64,000 nt of DNA, taken from the NCBI GenBank assembly GCA_964036665.1, contig OZ038532.1, positions 4,650,001 through 4,714,000 on the forward strand. The letters run 5' to 3'. This DNA is from Gordius sp. MW1 (taxonomy: Eukaryota > Nematomorpha > Gordioida > Gordea > Gordiidae). Positions 47,327 to 59,200 of this stretch are shown piece after piece (position 1 is the stretch's first letter; the number at the start of each line of letters is the position of its first letter). A model generated the notes under the pieces. That model saw only the letters and a list, made by a program, of their open reading frames with translations, did not search any database and was not told the origin of the DNA. The position numbers and the translations under genes are program-made.

Positions 47327-48124
47327 CAGGGGTTTGTCCCGAACCCGAACCCCTGAACCTGAACCGGGTAAAACCCGATGTTTTACAGAACCCGAACCCA
47401 AACCCGAACCCATTTTTAAAAATACCCTTAAAACCCGAACCCGAACCCGATAAATACAAAAAGGGGTCGGGTTTGGGTTTTTAATTCAAAAATATATTGT
47501 GAATGGAATTGAATATCTCAGTTTTCTCTATCATGAGAATGTAAAAAAACGAAGAAAACCATATGATTTTAATTTCAATATTTTTATGTTTTCGGCATTT
47601 TTCATTCATTAATCAATACTAATTATCTCAAGAATTATTTGTAAGTATTATATATATAATTGATATATATTAGACTATAATTTATATAATAATTGTAAAA
47701 TACTTTAAATATATGTACTTTAACATTTAATATAAAGAATTATGATGTTTTATTATAATTTTAAATTTGTTTCTCACTTGTTTGTAAAATTTAATGAGGT
47801 CTAATTATTATACAATGTTTAAATAAGAATAGGACATATATCTTATTATTCTCTTTTAGAGTCTAAAAATGGTGAAGGAAAATAACCCCATTAAACAATT
47901 GGCATGTGAATTTAATTACGTGCTATTTAAAAATTAAGTTAACTCAATAATTTTTTGAAGGTAAAAATGTATTATTTATTAGTATAATAAAATTTCACCC
48001 GAACCTGTACCCGAACCGGGTTTCAAAATTTATGCCAAACCCGAACACGGATCCGAACCCGATTTCAAAATTTATGCCAAACCCGAACACGAACCCGATT
48101 TTATTTTGGGCGGGTACAACCCTG
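47327..48124. mobile_element. CCCGAA-motif hAT-like element A, 798 bp, 8-bp TSD
   Basis: Perfect 8-bp TSD GTTGTGGG at 47319-47326 and 48125-48132. Ends CAGGGGTTTGTCCCG and, reversed, CAGGGTTGTACCCGC. Arrays of CCCGAACCCGAACC lie at both ends (47335-47475, 47997-48118). The interior is AT-rich with no transposase. Inserted in the left Gypsy copy. Confidence 0.88.
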
Positions 48125-48661
48125 GTTGTGGGGTTTTTTGTGTAGTTTTCCAAAAACGCCTTAGACTCACTACCGACTAGTTTCTTATAATGGCTTCTTT
48201 GATAAATCGTACGTCCTTTCTGCCAGCCCGTTGGAAGCAGGATGGTGAGGGGCTATCCATCGTTGATAAATCCCTCTTATCTTCAAAAACGCTGTAACTC
48301 CTGACCTCTGAATTGCGGCCCGTTTTCTGATATTAAATAAGGTGGAATCCCGAACAAACGTTTCGGCAAGGTTTTTTTATGGTCATCGATGTGGTATCTT
48401 CTAACTTACACATACACACTTCTACTCTACCCATTTTAGCTATTGTCCACCATAAACAGGTATGATTTACCCTTGAGAGTGCCCATAATATTCATATGTA
48501 CTTGAACCCAAGATTTATGGCTAGGTTGACACTCTATAAACGATGCCTTCTTCGCCGCCACTGCCTTTTAATTGCAACTCCAGCCCCCTTATGCTCAAAA
48601 GTCATCGTCTAGAGTCGGCCACCATATATACTGCCATGCCACCTCTTGCACTCACGTGGCC

Positions 48662-49660
48662 CTTGGACCTGCGAAATCACTTTTTTCAACCCGAACCCGA
48701 CTCGATCCATTTTTTTTTAATTTTAAACCCGAACCCGACCCCACCCGAAAGCATTTTAAGATTTTAAATCTGAAACCCGACTCGAAAGCATTTTATAATT
48801 TTCAACCCGAACCCGGCCCAAAATATCTAAGAAATTTTTACCTAATCCCTCCCGAACGCGTTTTAAATTTTGGTACCCGACGCGTGATTAGGAAAATTAC
48901 GGTGAGTAAAATTTAAAGTGCGTTTTAGGAATTGATACCACAGATTTTTGCTAAATGATAGTATAGTGTTGTATAAATATAATAGCATTTACAATATCGT
49001 ATCACAACCTAACCCTTCTCTCCTCTATTATTATTACCAATAATAGGTCGTATTAATTTAAAATATATAGTTTTGCAAATGAACCATTTAATAAATTTAA
49101 AGTTAATTGCATGTTGGTCTATGAATTTTTATATATATTTATGTAGTTTAAATTAAAAATGGCCATAATTTTAAACACACAAATTTGTAATTTTATTTTA
49201 ATAAATACTAATAATAAATTACATTAATTTAACATCATAGTTTTGCAAATGAACCATGTAATAAAATTTAAACATAATTTTATGTTGGTGTATGAATATA
49301 TATTTATGTATTATAATTTAAACACATAAGGAGCTACCACTTTACAATATTTACAATTTAAGATTTTTATTGTATTTTGCCTTTTCCGAGTCAAATTTAA
49401 ATACATCTAAATTGATACAATCAGATTTTAATGAACAAATGAAAATAGTTAAACATATAAATGATCTTAATTAATAATAGATATCCGTATTACTTAAATA
49501 TACATAACTAAAAGATACGTCTCGTGCATTATGCATTGTAAGTTTCATAACCATTGACCCGCCTCTCTAAATCAAACCCCACCTGACCCCTTAGCATTTC
49601 AAAAATTTCAACCCGTACCTACGCGACGGGTCGGGTTTTGGGTCACCCTCCCAGGTGTCT
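48662..49660. mobile_element. CCCGAA-motif hAT-like element B, 999 bp, 8-bp TSD
   Basis: 8-bp direct repeat ACGTGGCC at 48654-48661 and 49661-49668. AACCCGAACCCGACTCG-type motifs cluster at 48690-48860 and 49555-49640. Its left end shares TCACTTTTTTC.ACCC with the fragment at 55300. Inserted in the left Gypsy copy, in the integrase region. Confidence 0.75.
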
Positions 49661-50519
49661 ACGTGGCCTTTATGTAGTCTTTGGAGTATGGCTCCTAATT
49701 TACCAGGATTATTCGTCGCCCTTTGTAAAATATTATGTTTTTTGACTCGTGTAACTTGGGGAAATGATTTTCGTAGTGGCGCCTCTTATTTAATATTTTA
49801 CTGACTTAATCTTGGATCGTCCAAATTGTGTTGCCTTTCAATGATGTAACTGAATTTGTAGAGTCTTCTGGCATTTCTTCGCTAACATGATATGCGTGTT
49901 CGTTCGGTTTTCTGGACAAGAAATCTGCTGCGTTTACTGAACCCTTTTGTACTCAAACTTGGTCGCGTAACCGGATACCATGAGGGCCCACCTAGTTAAT
50001 CGTGGCGAGCCTTGTTCTATTTACACTTGCGGTCTATGATCCGTCATAATAGTAACGCTTCGTCCTTATATATCAATTAAATTTTTTTAACACGTAAACC
50101 ACCCCCAGCGCCTCCCATTCAATCCTTGAATAACGGCTCTCACTATCGCTTAACACTCTTGAAGCATATGTCACCACTCTCCAAATCTCCCCTGGCGCTT
50201 GTTTTACGATAGCCCCCAGGCCTGTACTAGATGCGTTTGCGACCAGGCCTGTCTCCCAAACTCCAATGTAGGCTAGCACGGAAGCCTTAGTAACCGCGGA
50301 CTTGATGGCGTCAAATGCAGCTTGTTGTTCACCATCCCAGTGGTGAGTCACGTTATTTCATGAGCTTTTGAATCGGGTGCAATTTTGGCCTAGTAATTAA
50401 TAAACTTTGAAAAAATGATATTAACCCAATAAACAATTTAATTTAATTTTTATTTGTCAAAATTTTACTTTGTGTTACTATTCGCTTTATTACTGTTGAT
50501 TTGAATTCCTTTGTTGTCG

Positions 50520-52510
50520 ATTAAGTATCCAACTATGCCAAAGTCGTGCACCCTATTGAAAAACTCGTGGAAAAAAACGTGACGTACCAGTGGAATGGAG
50601 AACAACATGCTGCACTTGACGCTATCAAGTCCGCGGTTACTAAGGCCCTCGTGCTAGCATATTTTAACGGATTGGAGATAGGCCTGGTCGTAGACAAATC
50701 TAATACAGGGCTAGGGGCTATCCAAAAACGAGCCCCGAGAATTGGAGAGTGGTGGCATACACTTCAAGAGCGTTAAGCGAGAGTGAAAGCCAATATTCAA
50801 GGATTGAACGGGGGCCGCTGGCGGTGGTCTAGGGGATAAAAAAGTTAAATGAATACATACAAGGACGAAGCGTTACTATTATGACGGATCATAGACCGCT
50901 AGTTTATATACTTGCCAAAGCAAAAAAGGCAAGGAACAATGGTCGCCACGGCTAATTAAATGGGTACTCATGATATCAGGTTACAAGACCAAATTTGAGT
51001 TCAACAAAAGATCCGAAACGTGGCAGATTTCTTGTCCAAAAAACCGAACTAACACGCGTATCATGTAAGCGAGGAAATGTTGTAAGACTCTACAAATCCA
51101 TTTATATTTAAGACATGGTGAGACAACACATCTTTGACGATCCAGGGCTACGTCAGTTAAAAGAGTGAAGAGGCAAACAAAAAACGATTGTCACTTATGG
51201 GCTAAAACGCTCCTACGAAGAACACGCCCAAGTTACACGAACCAAAAAACTTAGTATTTTACAGAGGCGACGAGTATTAATTCCGGCTAAATTAAAAGGA
51301 GCCTTCCTCCAAAGACAACATAGGGGCCACGTGGGTATTTAACGAATGCAAAAAGTAGCATGGCAGTATATATGGTGGCCTACTATCGACGATGACTAAT
51401 TGACCTCTACAAAAGTGTGCCGAAGTTGCAATTTCACCGCCTCGGCGGCGAAGAAGGCACCGTTGATAGAGTGTCAACCTAGCCATAGACCTTGGGTTCA
51501 AGTGCATATAAATATTATGGGCCCTCTCAATGGTAAATCATTTATGGTTATGGTGAACAATAGCTCAAAATGGGTAGAAGTGTTTAAGTTAGAAAACACC
51601 ACATCGATGACAATAATAAAAAACGTGACGAAACGTTTGCGAGATTCGGGAATCACCTTTTTTAATATCAGAAATTCAAAAGTCAGGAGTTACAGCATCT
51701 TTGCAAGATTAGAGGGATTAATCAGCGATGGACAGCCCCTTACCATCTTGCTTACAAAGGGCTGGCAGAAAGGGGCGTAAGATTTATCAAACAAGCCATT
51801 ATAGGAAACGAGTCGGAAGTGGGTCTAAGTAGATTTTTGGAAAACTACAGAGCTAGAATACACCATACAACCTATAAAAGCCTAGCCGGGGTGATGCAAA
51901 AATGGAGTATGCGAACCGAATGGGTGGTATTAAGGTAAACAGTACAACAACAATGGTGGGAGACCGAGAACCCGCGTGTGCTCAATGTAGGAGACATGGT
52001 TTGGGTAAGCATGTTTTTAACACCAAGCAAATGAGTAAAAGGCACTATAAAAGCCGATTCAGTTGCAATTGACCAAAGAGCAAATAACAAATAAATGTCT
52101 ACGAAAATGCATTTGTCGATTAAAATGTGTGCATCTAATCCTAACCCAAACCCTAACCTAAAACCCCGACCTAAAACACTAACCCTAACGTTTTCGTCTC
52201 TGTAAACCCCTCTCAAGGAGCATTTTCGTTAAATATTCATAGACATTCGTAGACATTCATAGATATTTGGTCAGTTAAACTTTGGTCGAATGCACCGATA
52301 CGATAAAAGCCAAGCACGGTAGTCGTTCCCACGATGTGTGGGCTTATGGAGGAAAACACCGCCGGTACTTAGATCAAGTAAGAGAACCGAAAATCTTAAT
52401 TGGACACATTGGGACAAGAGAACGGGTGGCCTCAAAGGATGGATCAGAGGGGGAAGAGATGGAGCAACGACAACCGGGAACTTTAAGGGAACAAATTTAA
52501 AACTACATTG
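50520..52510 (+). pseudogene. Ty3/Gypsy retrotransposon fragment, plus-oriented
   Basis: Decayed pol region in order: RNase H part (WNGEQHAALDAIKSAV, SNTGLGAI), a connection region, and integrase with a zinc-binding remnant followed by WVQVHINIMGP and MVMVNNSSKWVEVF. Asn replaces the first catalytic Asp expected in the H-I-D motif, and stops and frameshifts occur throughout. Sequence past 52000 is weaker. A TTAGG-rich MITE interrupts it at about 52075-52270. It is a head-to-head partner of the fragment at 47190-50390. Confidence 0.8.
52075..52270. mobile_element. TTAGG-rich MITE (reverse orientation)
   Basis: CTAACCCAAACCCTAACC, ACCTAAAACACTAACCC and ATAGACATTCGTAGACATTC repeats. The reverse complement matches the TTTTAGGTTAGGG part of the copies at 10568 and 33445. 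It interrupts the plus Gypsy copy. Confidence 0.55.
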
Positions 52511-52872
52511 GAAAGTCTAGAGAGGAACTCAGATAACCGCAACGTAGTCAAAAACCGCCAACATTTCTTAAAGATTCTGTCTGTGAAAGAGAGGGGGAAA
52601 CTGTAGAGAGGTAAATGAAGTCCGAGGTGCCTCGGGCGATACGTAAATTATCGATTTGTTTAATGTTAGTGGTAATGACTCGCTCGAGGACAATTAAATT
52701 ACCGTTAATTGGTTTTAACTTATATTTTTGTTGCTGTGTATACACGATTATCATTCTTTCGATTCTATCTATAACCCTTCCTAACGCTGATTATAATATT
52801 TTACTGTGCTCAACATTAAGTTGGCTAAATTGAGTCAGAATAAGATTTGCTTGCTTGTAATAATAAGTTATT

Positions 52873-53061
52873 ACATGGGCGTAGCCAGGGAGGGGGGGGG
52901 GGAGCAGGGGAAGGGGCCGCCTCCCCCCCACCTAAATAGTTAGAAAAAATTAATGCAAAAAGCCTTAAAAATAAAAAAAAATATGTTTTGCCCCCCCCCT
53001 AATTGAACTTTTAAACGTTTCGCCCCCCCCCCCCCTAATCCAAAACCTGGCTACGCCCATG
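52873..53061. repeat. Palindromic GGGCGTAGCC MITE
   Basis: Begins CATGGGCGTAGCCAGGGAGG and ends ACCTGGCTACGCCCATG, with G10 and C11-13 tracts. It lies about 230 bp upstream of the eIF3e ATG, so it is in or next to the eIF3e promoter. Confidence 0.88.
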
Positions 53062-53290
53062 AGCCATCATATATTAAGCATTTGCCTATGGTTGTGCACC
53101 ATATTATGAGGAGTATTAAAAATTAACAAAATCAGGTCCGAATGAGTGATTGAGTTAACTCAGAATAATAAGACCTTATTAGTTATATCATAAATGTGCA
53201 ACATAAGTCGGCATGAATTAAAAAGCACTCAAATGACGTCTTTAGGTTTTGACTTTGTACCCTATTGCAGTAAATTTTTTACTTGCTATC

Positions 53291-56200
53291 ATGGCTGAAT
53301 ATACTTTATTTCATAAGATTGTACCCAACATTGATAGACATCTGGTATTTCCCCTATTAGAGTTTATGTCAAATGATGAGGTATATAGTCAAATACAAAT
53401 TTATTATTTTTAGACCTATGATCAAAACGATCTGAATGAGCATAAGCTTAGATTGCTGGAATCAACAGCTATGGTTGATTATTTTATTGAGACATATCGG
53501 ACAGTACATAAAAAAGACGTTCCTCCTGGTAAACACCCAATAATATATATAATCTTCTTGAACTAAATTTAGTTTTTTAGCATATAAAAAAAATTATTAT
53601 TAGGTTGTATATATAAAACCTATTAATTATAATGATGTATATACCATTATTTTATTTGTATGACATTTAGCTTCAATATATTGCTTGCATATATTATCTT
53701 AATTTTATAAGAGTAAATTTAATTTATATTTATGCTTTGATATCTTTTGCTCCTTTATTTTTATGAACGCCAATTTCTTAACTTTTAAATTAATGATTAT
53801 AGGTGCATAAGTTACATGTTTAAATTTTAAATAGCAGCAAATTAAATGTCCTTAACATAAATAATCATTGGGTCCATCAAACTACCTTAAAATTTAACTT
53901 GCTCTATGCACTAATTACGCATGTTACTATTTGCTTCTGCCATTTTTTAACAAAAATTTTTTATAAGTATTAATTATATTTTGGGGATGAAAGGCTTGAC
54001 TTTAAGATAAATTGTTGAAGTTATGTTTTAAAAGTTTAGAAAAGGCTTTTTCTATTTTATTGTGTATCTGCTCCCATAGACAATCATAGGGTTTATTTTG
54101 ATAAATCTTGATCTAGTAAAGCTCATGGTTAATAACATTCGTATCCATTATAACTTTATACACTTGCACTTAAAATAGGCTAATGCTTTAAGCTGATAAA
54201 CAGGTTAGAGTCCTGACTCAAATTAGTCATACTATTGGTAACCATGATTTTTTTAAAATTTTACCCTGCCTCAATCTTACGTAAAACATTTTTTGACTTA
54301 ACCTGAAAACCTGTTACGATTAGCTTCTACAATCGGCTTGGAACATTTAATGTTTCAACAGGCTTTTTAAAGGCATTTATTAATCTTAGGCTTAAAAAAT
54401 ATCTGCCAGAAATTAATTTAACTTTGCCTATGATTTTTTTGAGAAGATAAAAACTTCAAAATGTAATGAGATGTACAAGGGTTGCATATATTGAAAGATG
54501 TTTTGCATGCCCATAAAACCTTAATGTAATATTGAATTTTTAAAAAAATTAGGTTTATAAAATTGTTTTAAATGCTAAACTATCAAACTCAACTCGACTA
54601 AACTTTTCAAACATTGTTTTCGGAAATTTGACGTGATTTAAGCCTTTTTGGACAAAATATACATTGACAACTCGATTGAATCTTCCCAGAGCCAATGTTT
54701 TTCCTTTAGTAGAATTTTAATAATTTTTACCCTTAAATAAAGTCTCTTGGCCATGGGCGTAGCCAGTATTAGAATTAAAAGGGGCAATAATAATTTAGGG
54801 AGGGTCAAAAAAAATTTCGAATTTTAGCCATAATTTTAATAAATTTTTTAATTGAAAGGAGGCAGCTGCCCCTCCTCGCCCCCCTTGACTAGGCCCATGC
54901 GCTTGGCTGTAGCTTTACTCTAAAGCTGCCTAATTTCGGGTGAAAAACGCAGTTTTACAAACTTTAAATTTTATATTAATTGTTAGAATACATGCACAAG
55001 CGGAAAAATATGTATGAAAAGTTGCACGCGACCAACAAGGAGGGCAAATGCATTATCGACATCGTACAAGACGCCGAAGCGTTGCAGCTCATACGATCGG
55101 AGCGGGATTGCCACGTTCTGTACCAAAAATTGGCGCAACAATTTAACTTCGAACCACCCATGGTGGAGCACCTCTACAAAATGGCTAGGCTGAGTTACGA
55201 GTGCGGTAGTTACAAAAATGCCGCCGCCTACCTAGACTCTTACCTCTTGCTGGTACTTCTCTCTCTCTCTCGCGCTCGATTGTTTTGCTAACTATAGACT
55301 AGAGAACTGCCAAGTCACTTTTTTCGACCCCAACCCGACTCGAAAGCATTCTTAAAAATTTCAACCCGAACCCGACTCGACCCGAAAGCATTTCAAAATT
55401 TTCAACCCGACGGGTTGTTCAGTTCTTCTTAGTCGACCTCTCTTAGTCAAAATGTTAAAAACAGACCAGAAGCGACCGTTAGTCTGAATAAATCCAAAGA
55501 TTGACCAAACAAAATCCAGCTGTTTTTACAGTAATAAACAGCTGGGTTTTGATTAGTCGATCTTTGGTTTTTGTCGACTAAACATCAACAAACCAAAGAT
55601 GTTTTGGTCTGTTTTTCTTAGTCGCATCAATATACCAAAAACCTTTGGTATATTGATGCTAAAACCAAATGCCGACCAAATAAAACCCAGCCGTTTTTGC
55701 AACACTACTCGCAACAGGGTGTGAAGGCCCCATATTTAGATATACTTATTAGATTCGAACCTTCCTCCGATATACACGCAAATATATTATTATGTTCGAA
55801 ACGTGTTCTGTAAGACTTCTTGCGAGTAAAAGAATCAAGCTAGGCGGGATAATAAAAAGTGCAAATTATTTATGTGCGATAAAGTAGGCGTGCCATCTAG
55901 TAAAGTGATTTCCTCACTTTAGCTTATAAATGTTTGAAAGGCGTGCTCCTAATGTGGAAGATTCTAATTTAAGTTGCGTTGTATTCAGAATTTTGATTGT
56001 TATGAAGTGAACCAATTTGCTTATACTTTCATTATTTTTACATATTTTGTCATACTCGGTTATAGATTCCTTTGAACCATGGTAACTTTTTATCCGCTCT
56101 TTGGGGCAAACTGGCGTCGGATATTTTGAGTCAAGATTGGGATTCTGCCCTGCACGAACTTAAGCAACTCAAAGAGAACATAGACAATCGGGTTTGTTCG

Positions 56201-59200
56201 ATATTTATTCTTTTATTCGGTATCTCAAACCTTTTAAAAGTCTAAATTTCGAAGAACTTAATTTGGTCTAGTTAGTTAATGAATCAGGCAATTACCATGT
56301 TGCGAGTAAAACGATGTTTTTATCAAACTACGATTAAAAATCGCTTTAATATCGCGTTTCATGTATATTTTTATCGTTAGCAATAAATTACTGCAAAAAC
56401 GTTGCGATTGTTATTTCTATTGTTATAATTCGAAAGTGCTTTGACACATCTGACTTATGAATTTTGCCAGTTTCTGGTAGATAGTTTTTCTACTAAAAGG
56501 CCTAATATATTTTTTTTTATTAATTTTACATGTAAATATCAACAAACTTTATTTGTTGAATGTTGTATTTAATGGAATTTAGGTCATAACGAATCCCATG
56601 CAATCACTGCAGGAAAGGACTTGGCTTCTACACTCCAGTTTGTTCATCTACTTCAACCACGTCAATGGGCGAGAACTTCTCATCGACCTTTTCCTCTACC
56701 AAGCCCCGTAAGTTTCGAGTTTAAAATAATCTTTTTCCCGATGCCATGTGCAAAAATGTAAAATTGTTTCACAATATTTTATTTCAATGTTGCCCTTTAA
56801 CCTAATGAAAGCTGTTTTCGGTTTAAAAATTCAAGTTTTAAAAAAGTGATAGGCGGTTTAAATGTATGTATTTTTTTGGTCCACATTGTGGTTAAAGGAT
56901 ACATATAGTTTTGTCACTATCTAATGTCTATTTCAGCTGCTGGCAGTTTTTTGTAATAGGTTGCTTAAAACTTTTCTAGATGAAAATTATGATATACCTG
57001 CATCTAAATAGTATGTAATTAATACCATATGTATTTTACTATGTGGTGTGACCGGCCTGCATTATTTTGGTTTAACCCTGTCAATTCATTCGGAGATTTA
57101 AGGCACGATCCTGCTTATATTTTAGTGCATTTCAGACTCGTCTTTATCCGTTTGGAAAAATTTTAATATCACCGAACCCGTTCGGTTTTTTTCCAGTTTA
57201 GAATCATGGAAAAATGAAAATTTATAAATATTTTATTGCCACTTTTGGTATGTTAAGTAAAACCATGAATAACTGGTATGTAAAAATGATAATTCGTCAA
57301 TAATATCTCGTTTTTTGGTCATTCAAGGTTCATTTCCCAGCGGCATTTGTAGCCGATAAACAAAATATCATATGGGCTATATGTCGCGATCTAAAGATAA
57401 AATATTTGAGCTCTTTAGTTTTTCTCCAATTTAACAAATCTAAACTGTCGTCAGTCGTTGTTTCATTTAATAGTAAAAATTTGGAAAGTATTTGCGAGGG
57501 GTGTTTTTGAGAATATGCGAATTCCATTGTGTTGAATCCGTTTTTAATTACGTAAATATTCAGTTTAAACCGTTTACAAAATTTAAATCCGTCTGTAAGT
57601 TTCATAATACAAGATGCTTGTCCGAGCTCAGCCTGCTAAAATTTTTTAGTTTTGAGTCCGTCTCTACCCGGCGAGGGCCGGGCCTCTAGGCCCCTATACA
57701 ATATAGTACAAATTAAAAAGGCACATGTATAATAATGTCTGGTAGTTTATCACTCATTAGTGCTGTAAAAACGGCTGGATTTGTTTGGTCAGCTTTTGGT
57801 TTTATTTTAATTGACTAAACATAAACACACACAGAAAAAATTTTGGTCTATTTTTCTTAGTCGACCGCTAGGCTTAGTCGAAATTAAAAAAACAGACCAG
57901 AGCCCACCGTTAGCCTTACCTAAAGCAAAGGTCGACCAAACAAAAGTCAGCTGTTTTTACTACACTATCACTCATAGTCCCCCAATACACTTATTTTACA
58001 AATGTTTATAATGCATTGAATTTTTAGTGAGAGTTAAAATTATTAATTGGTACACGAATCTTATTGATTACGTTAGGTATGCCATATTGTTGCAGATATT
58101 AAAATTTTGATATATTTTTACCTTACCTTCAGTTACTTGAACGTCATTCAAACGGTGTGTCCGCATTTGTTGCGCTACTTGACGGCTGCAGTTATTGCTA
58201 GCAAAAGAACGAAAACTGCCATGAAAGACTTGGTCAAAGTTATTAAACAAGTAAAGCCAGACAATACGTTTTTAATACTTTTTTTGCTTAGCAACATTTA
58301 TCACCGACATTTGGCGTGGAATAATACTTTACTTTTTTAACCTAAATTTTACCATGTACGTTTATGTTTATTTCATACGTGGAAAGAATTAAGGCGATAC
58401 GGGTTAGGTTATACGTTTCCAGCTTGTTTTTCACTTGAAACCTGTTAAGGGTTTAATGAAATAGTTACCAGAGACCAGACAACTGTCCTAAATTTAAATT
58501 TTCGGGCGACCATAACAAGATTCGGGCAATTCGGGCTCAATTATATTTTAAAATAATGTATTATTTTATTTCGTGTATAAGTTTGTCATTTTTTAATCAT
58601 AGTTCTTATTTTAAAAAGTTGGGAATTCAAATAATTTTTTTACAAAATATAACGATATTACTCCTAAGAGTTTTAATAAACATTTTCGGGCCGGGCAGTT
58701 CGGGCAGCTTAGTTATAAAATCCGGTCGGGGACCTTTGATAGTTACCCTATTTCAAAAGACGTAATAAAATGTTAACCTAGAAGGGCCAAGAGACGGATA
58801 ATAATAAAACAATCTTATACCCGCTCTTATATTTTTCCGATTTAAACACTTCTTTTTTATAATGTTCTTACGTCAAATAAACAAACAAACAAATGCAAAA
58901 TAAAAAAATTAAAACAGGGCAGCCCAAAATTCTTATTAACTGCTTTATACACCTTACTTATCTTTTTATATATAGGAATCTTACGCGTACACTGATCCGC
59001 TGATCCAATTTATTGAATGCGTTTTCATCGAATGCGATTTCGAGAAGGCCCTCACCATGATATCCGAATGTGAAAGGGTGCGAAATTATTTATACCTCTC
59101 TTATTTTTCTCTTCCTTCCTCTTATTAGTTTAGTTCATTTTGTTAATATCACAAAAAATGTGTGTTTAGCTCATAGATTCCGACTTTTATTTGGACAACA

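Larger units (their letters stand above)
47190..50390 (-). pseudogene. Ty3/Gypsy retrotransposon fragment, minus-oriented, interrupted by two hAT-like elements
   Basis: Once the insertions at 47327-48124 and 48662-49660 are discounted, about 1.4 kb remains. The minus strand starts with the RT/RNase H junction (GEQQAAFDAIKSAVTKASVLAY, then STGLGAIVKQ, VTYASRVLSDSESRYSRIEWE and VTIMTDHRP) and proceeds through connection and integrase sequence. It is multiply frameshifted. Its content mirrors the plus-oriented copy starting near 50520. No LTR, gag or protease was found. Confidence 0.8.

Noticed and set aside
48543-48916. Plus-strand frames with PxP and repeated Pro-Glu-Pro
   Set aside because: Antisense of Gypsy integrase plus translation of CCCGAA arrays.
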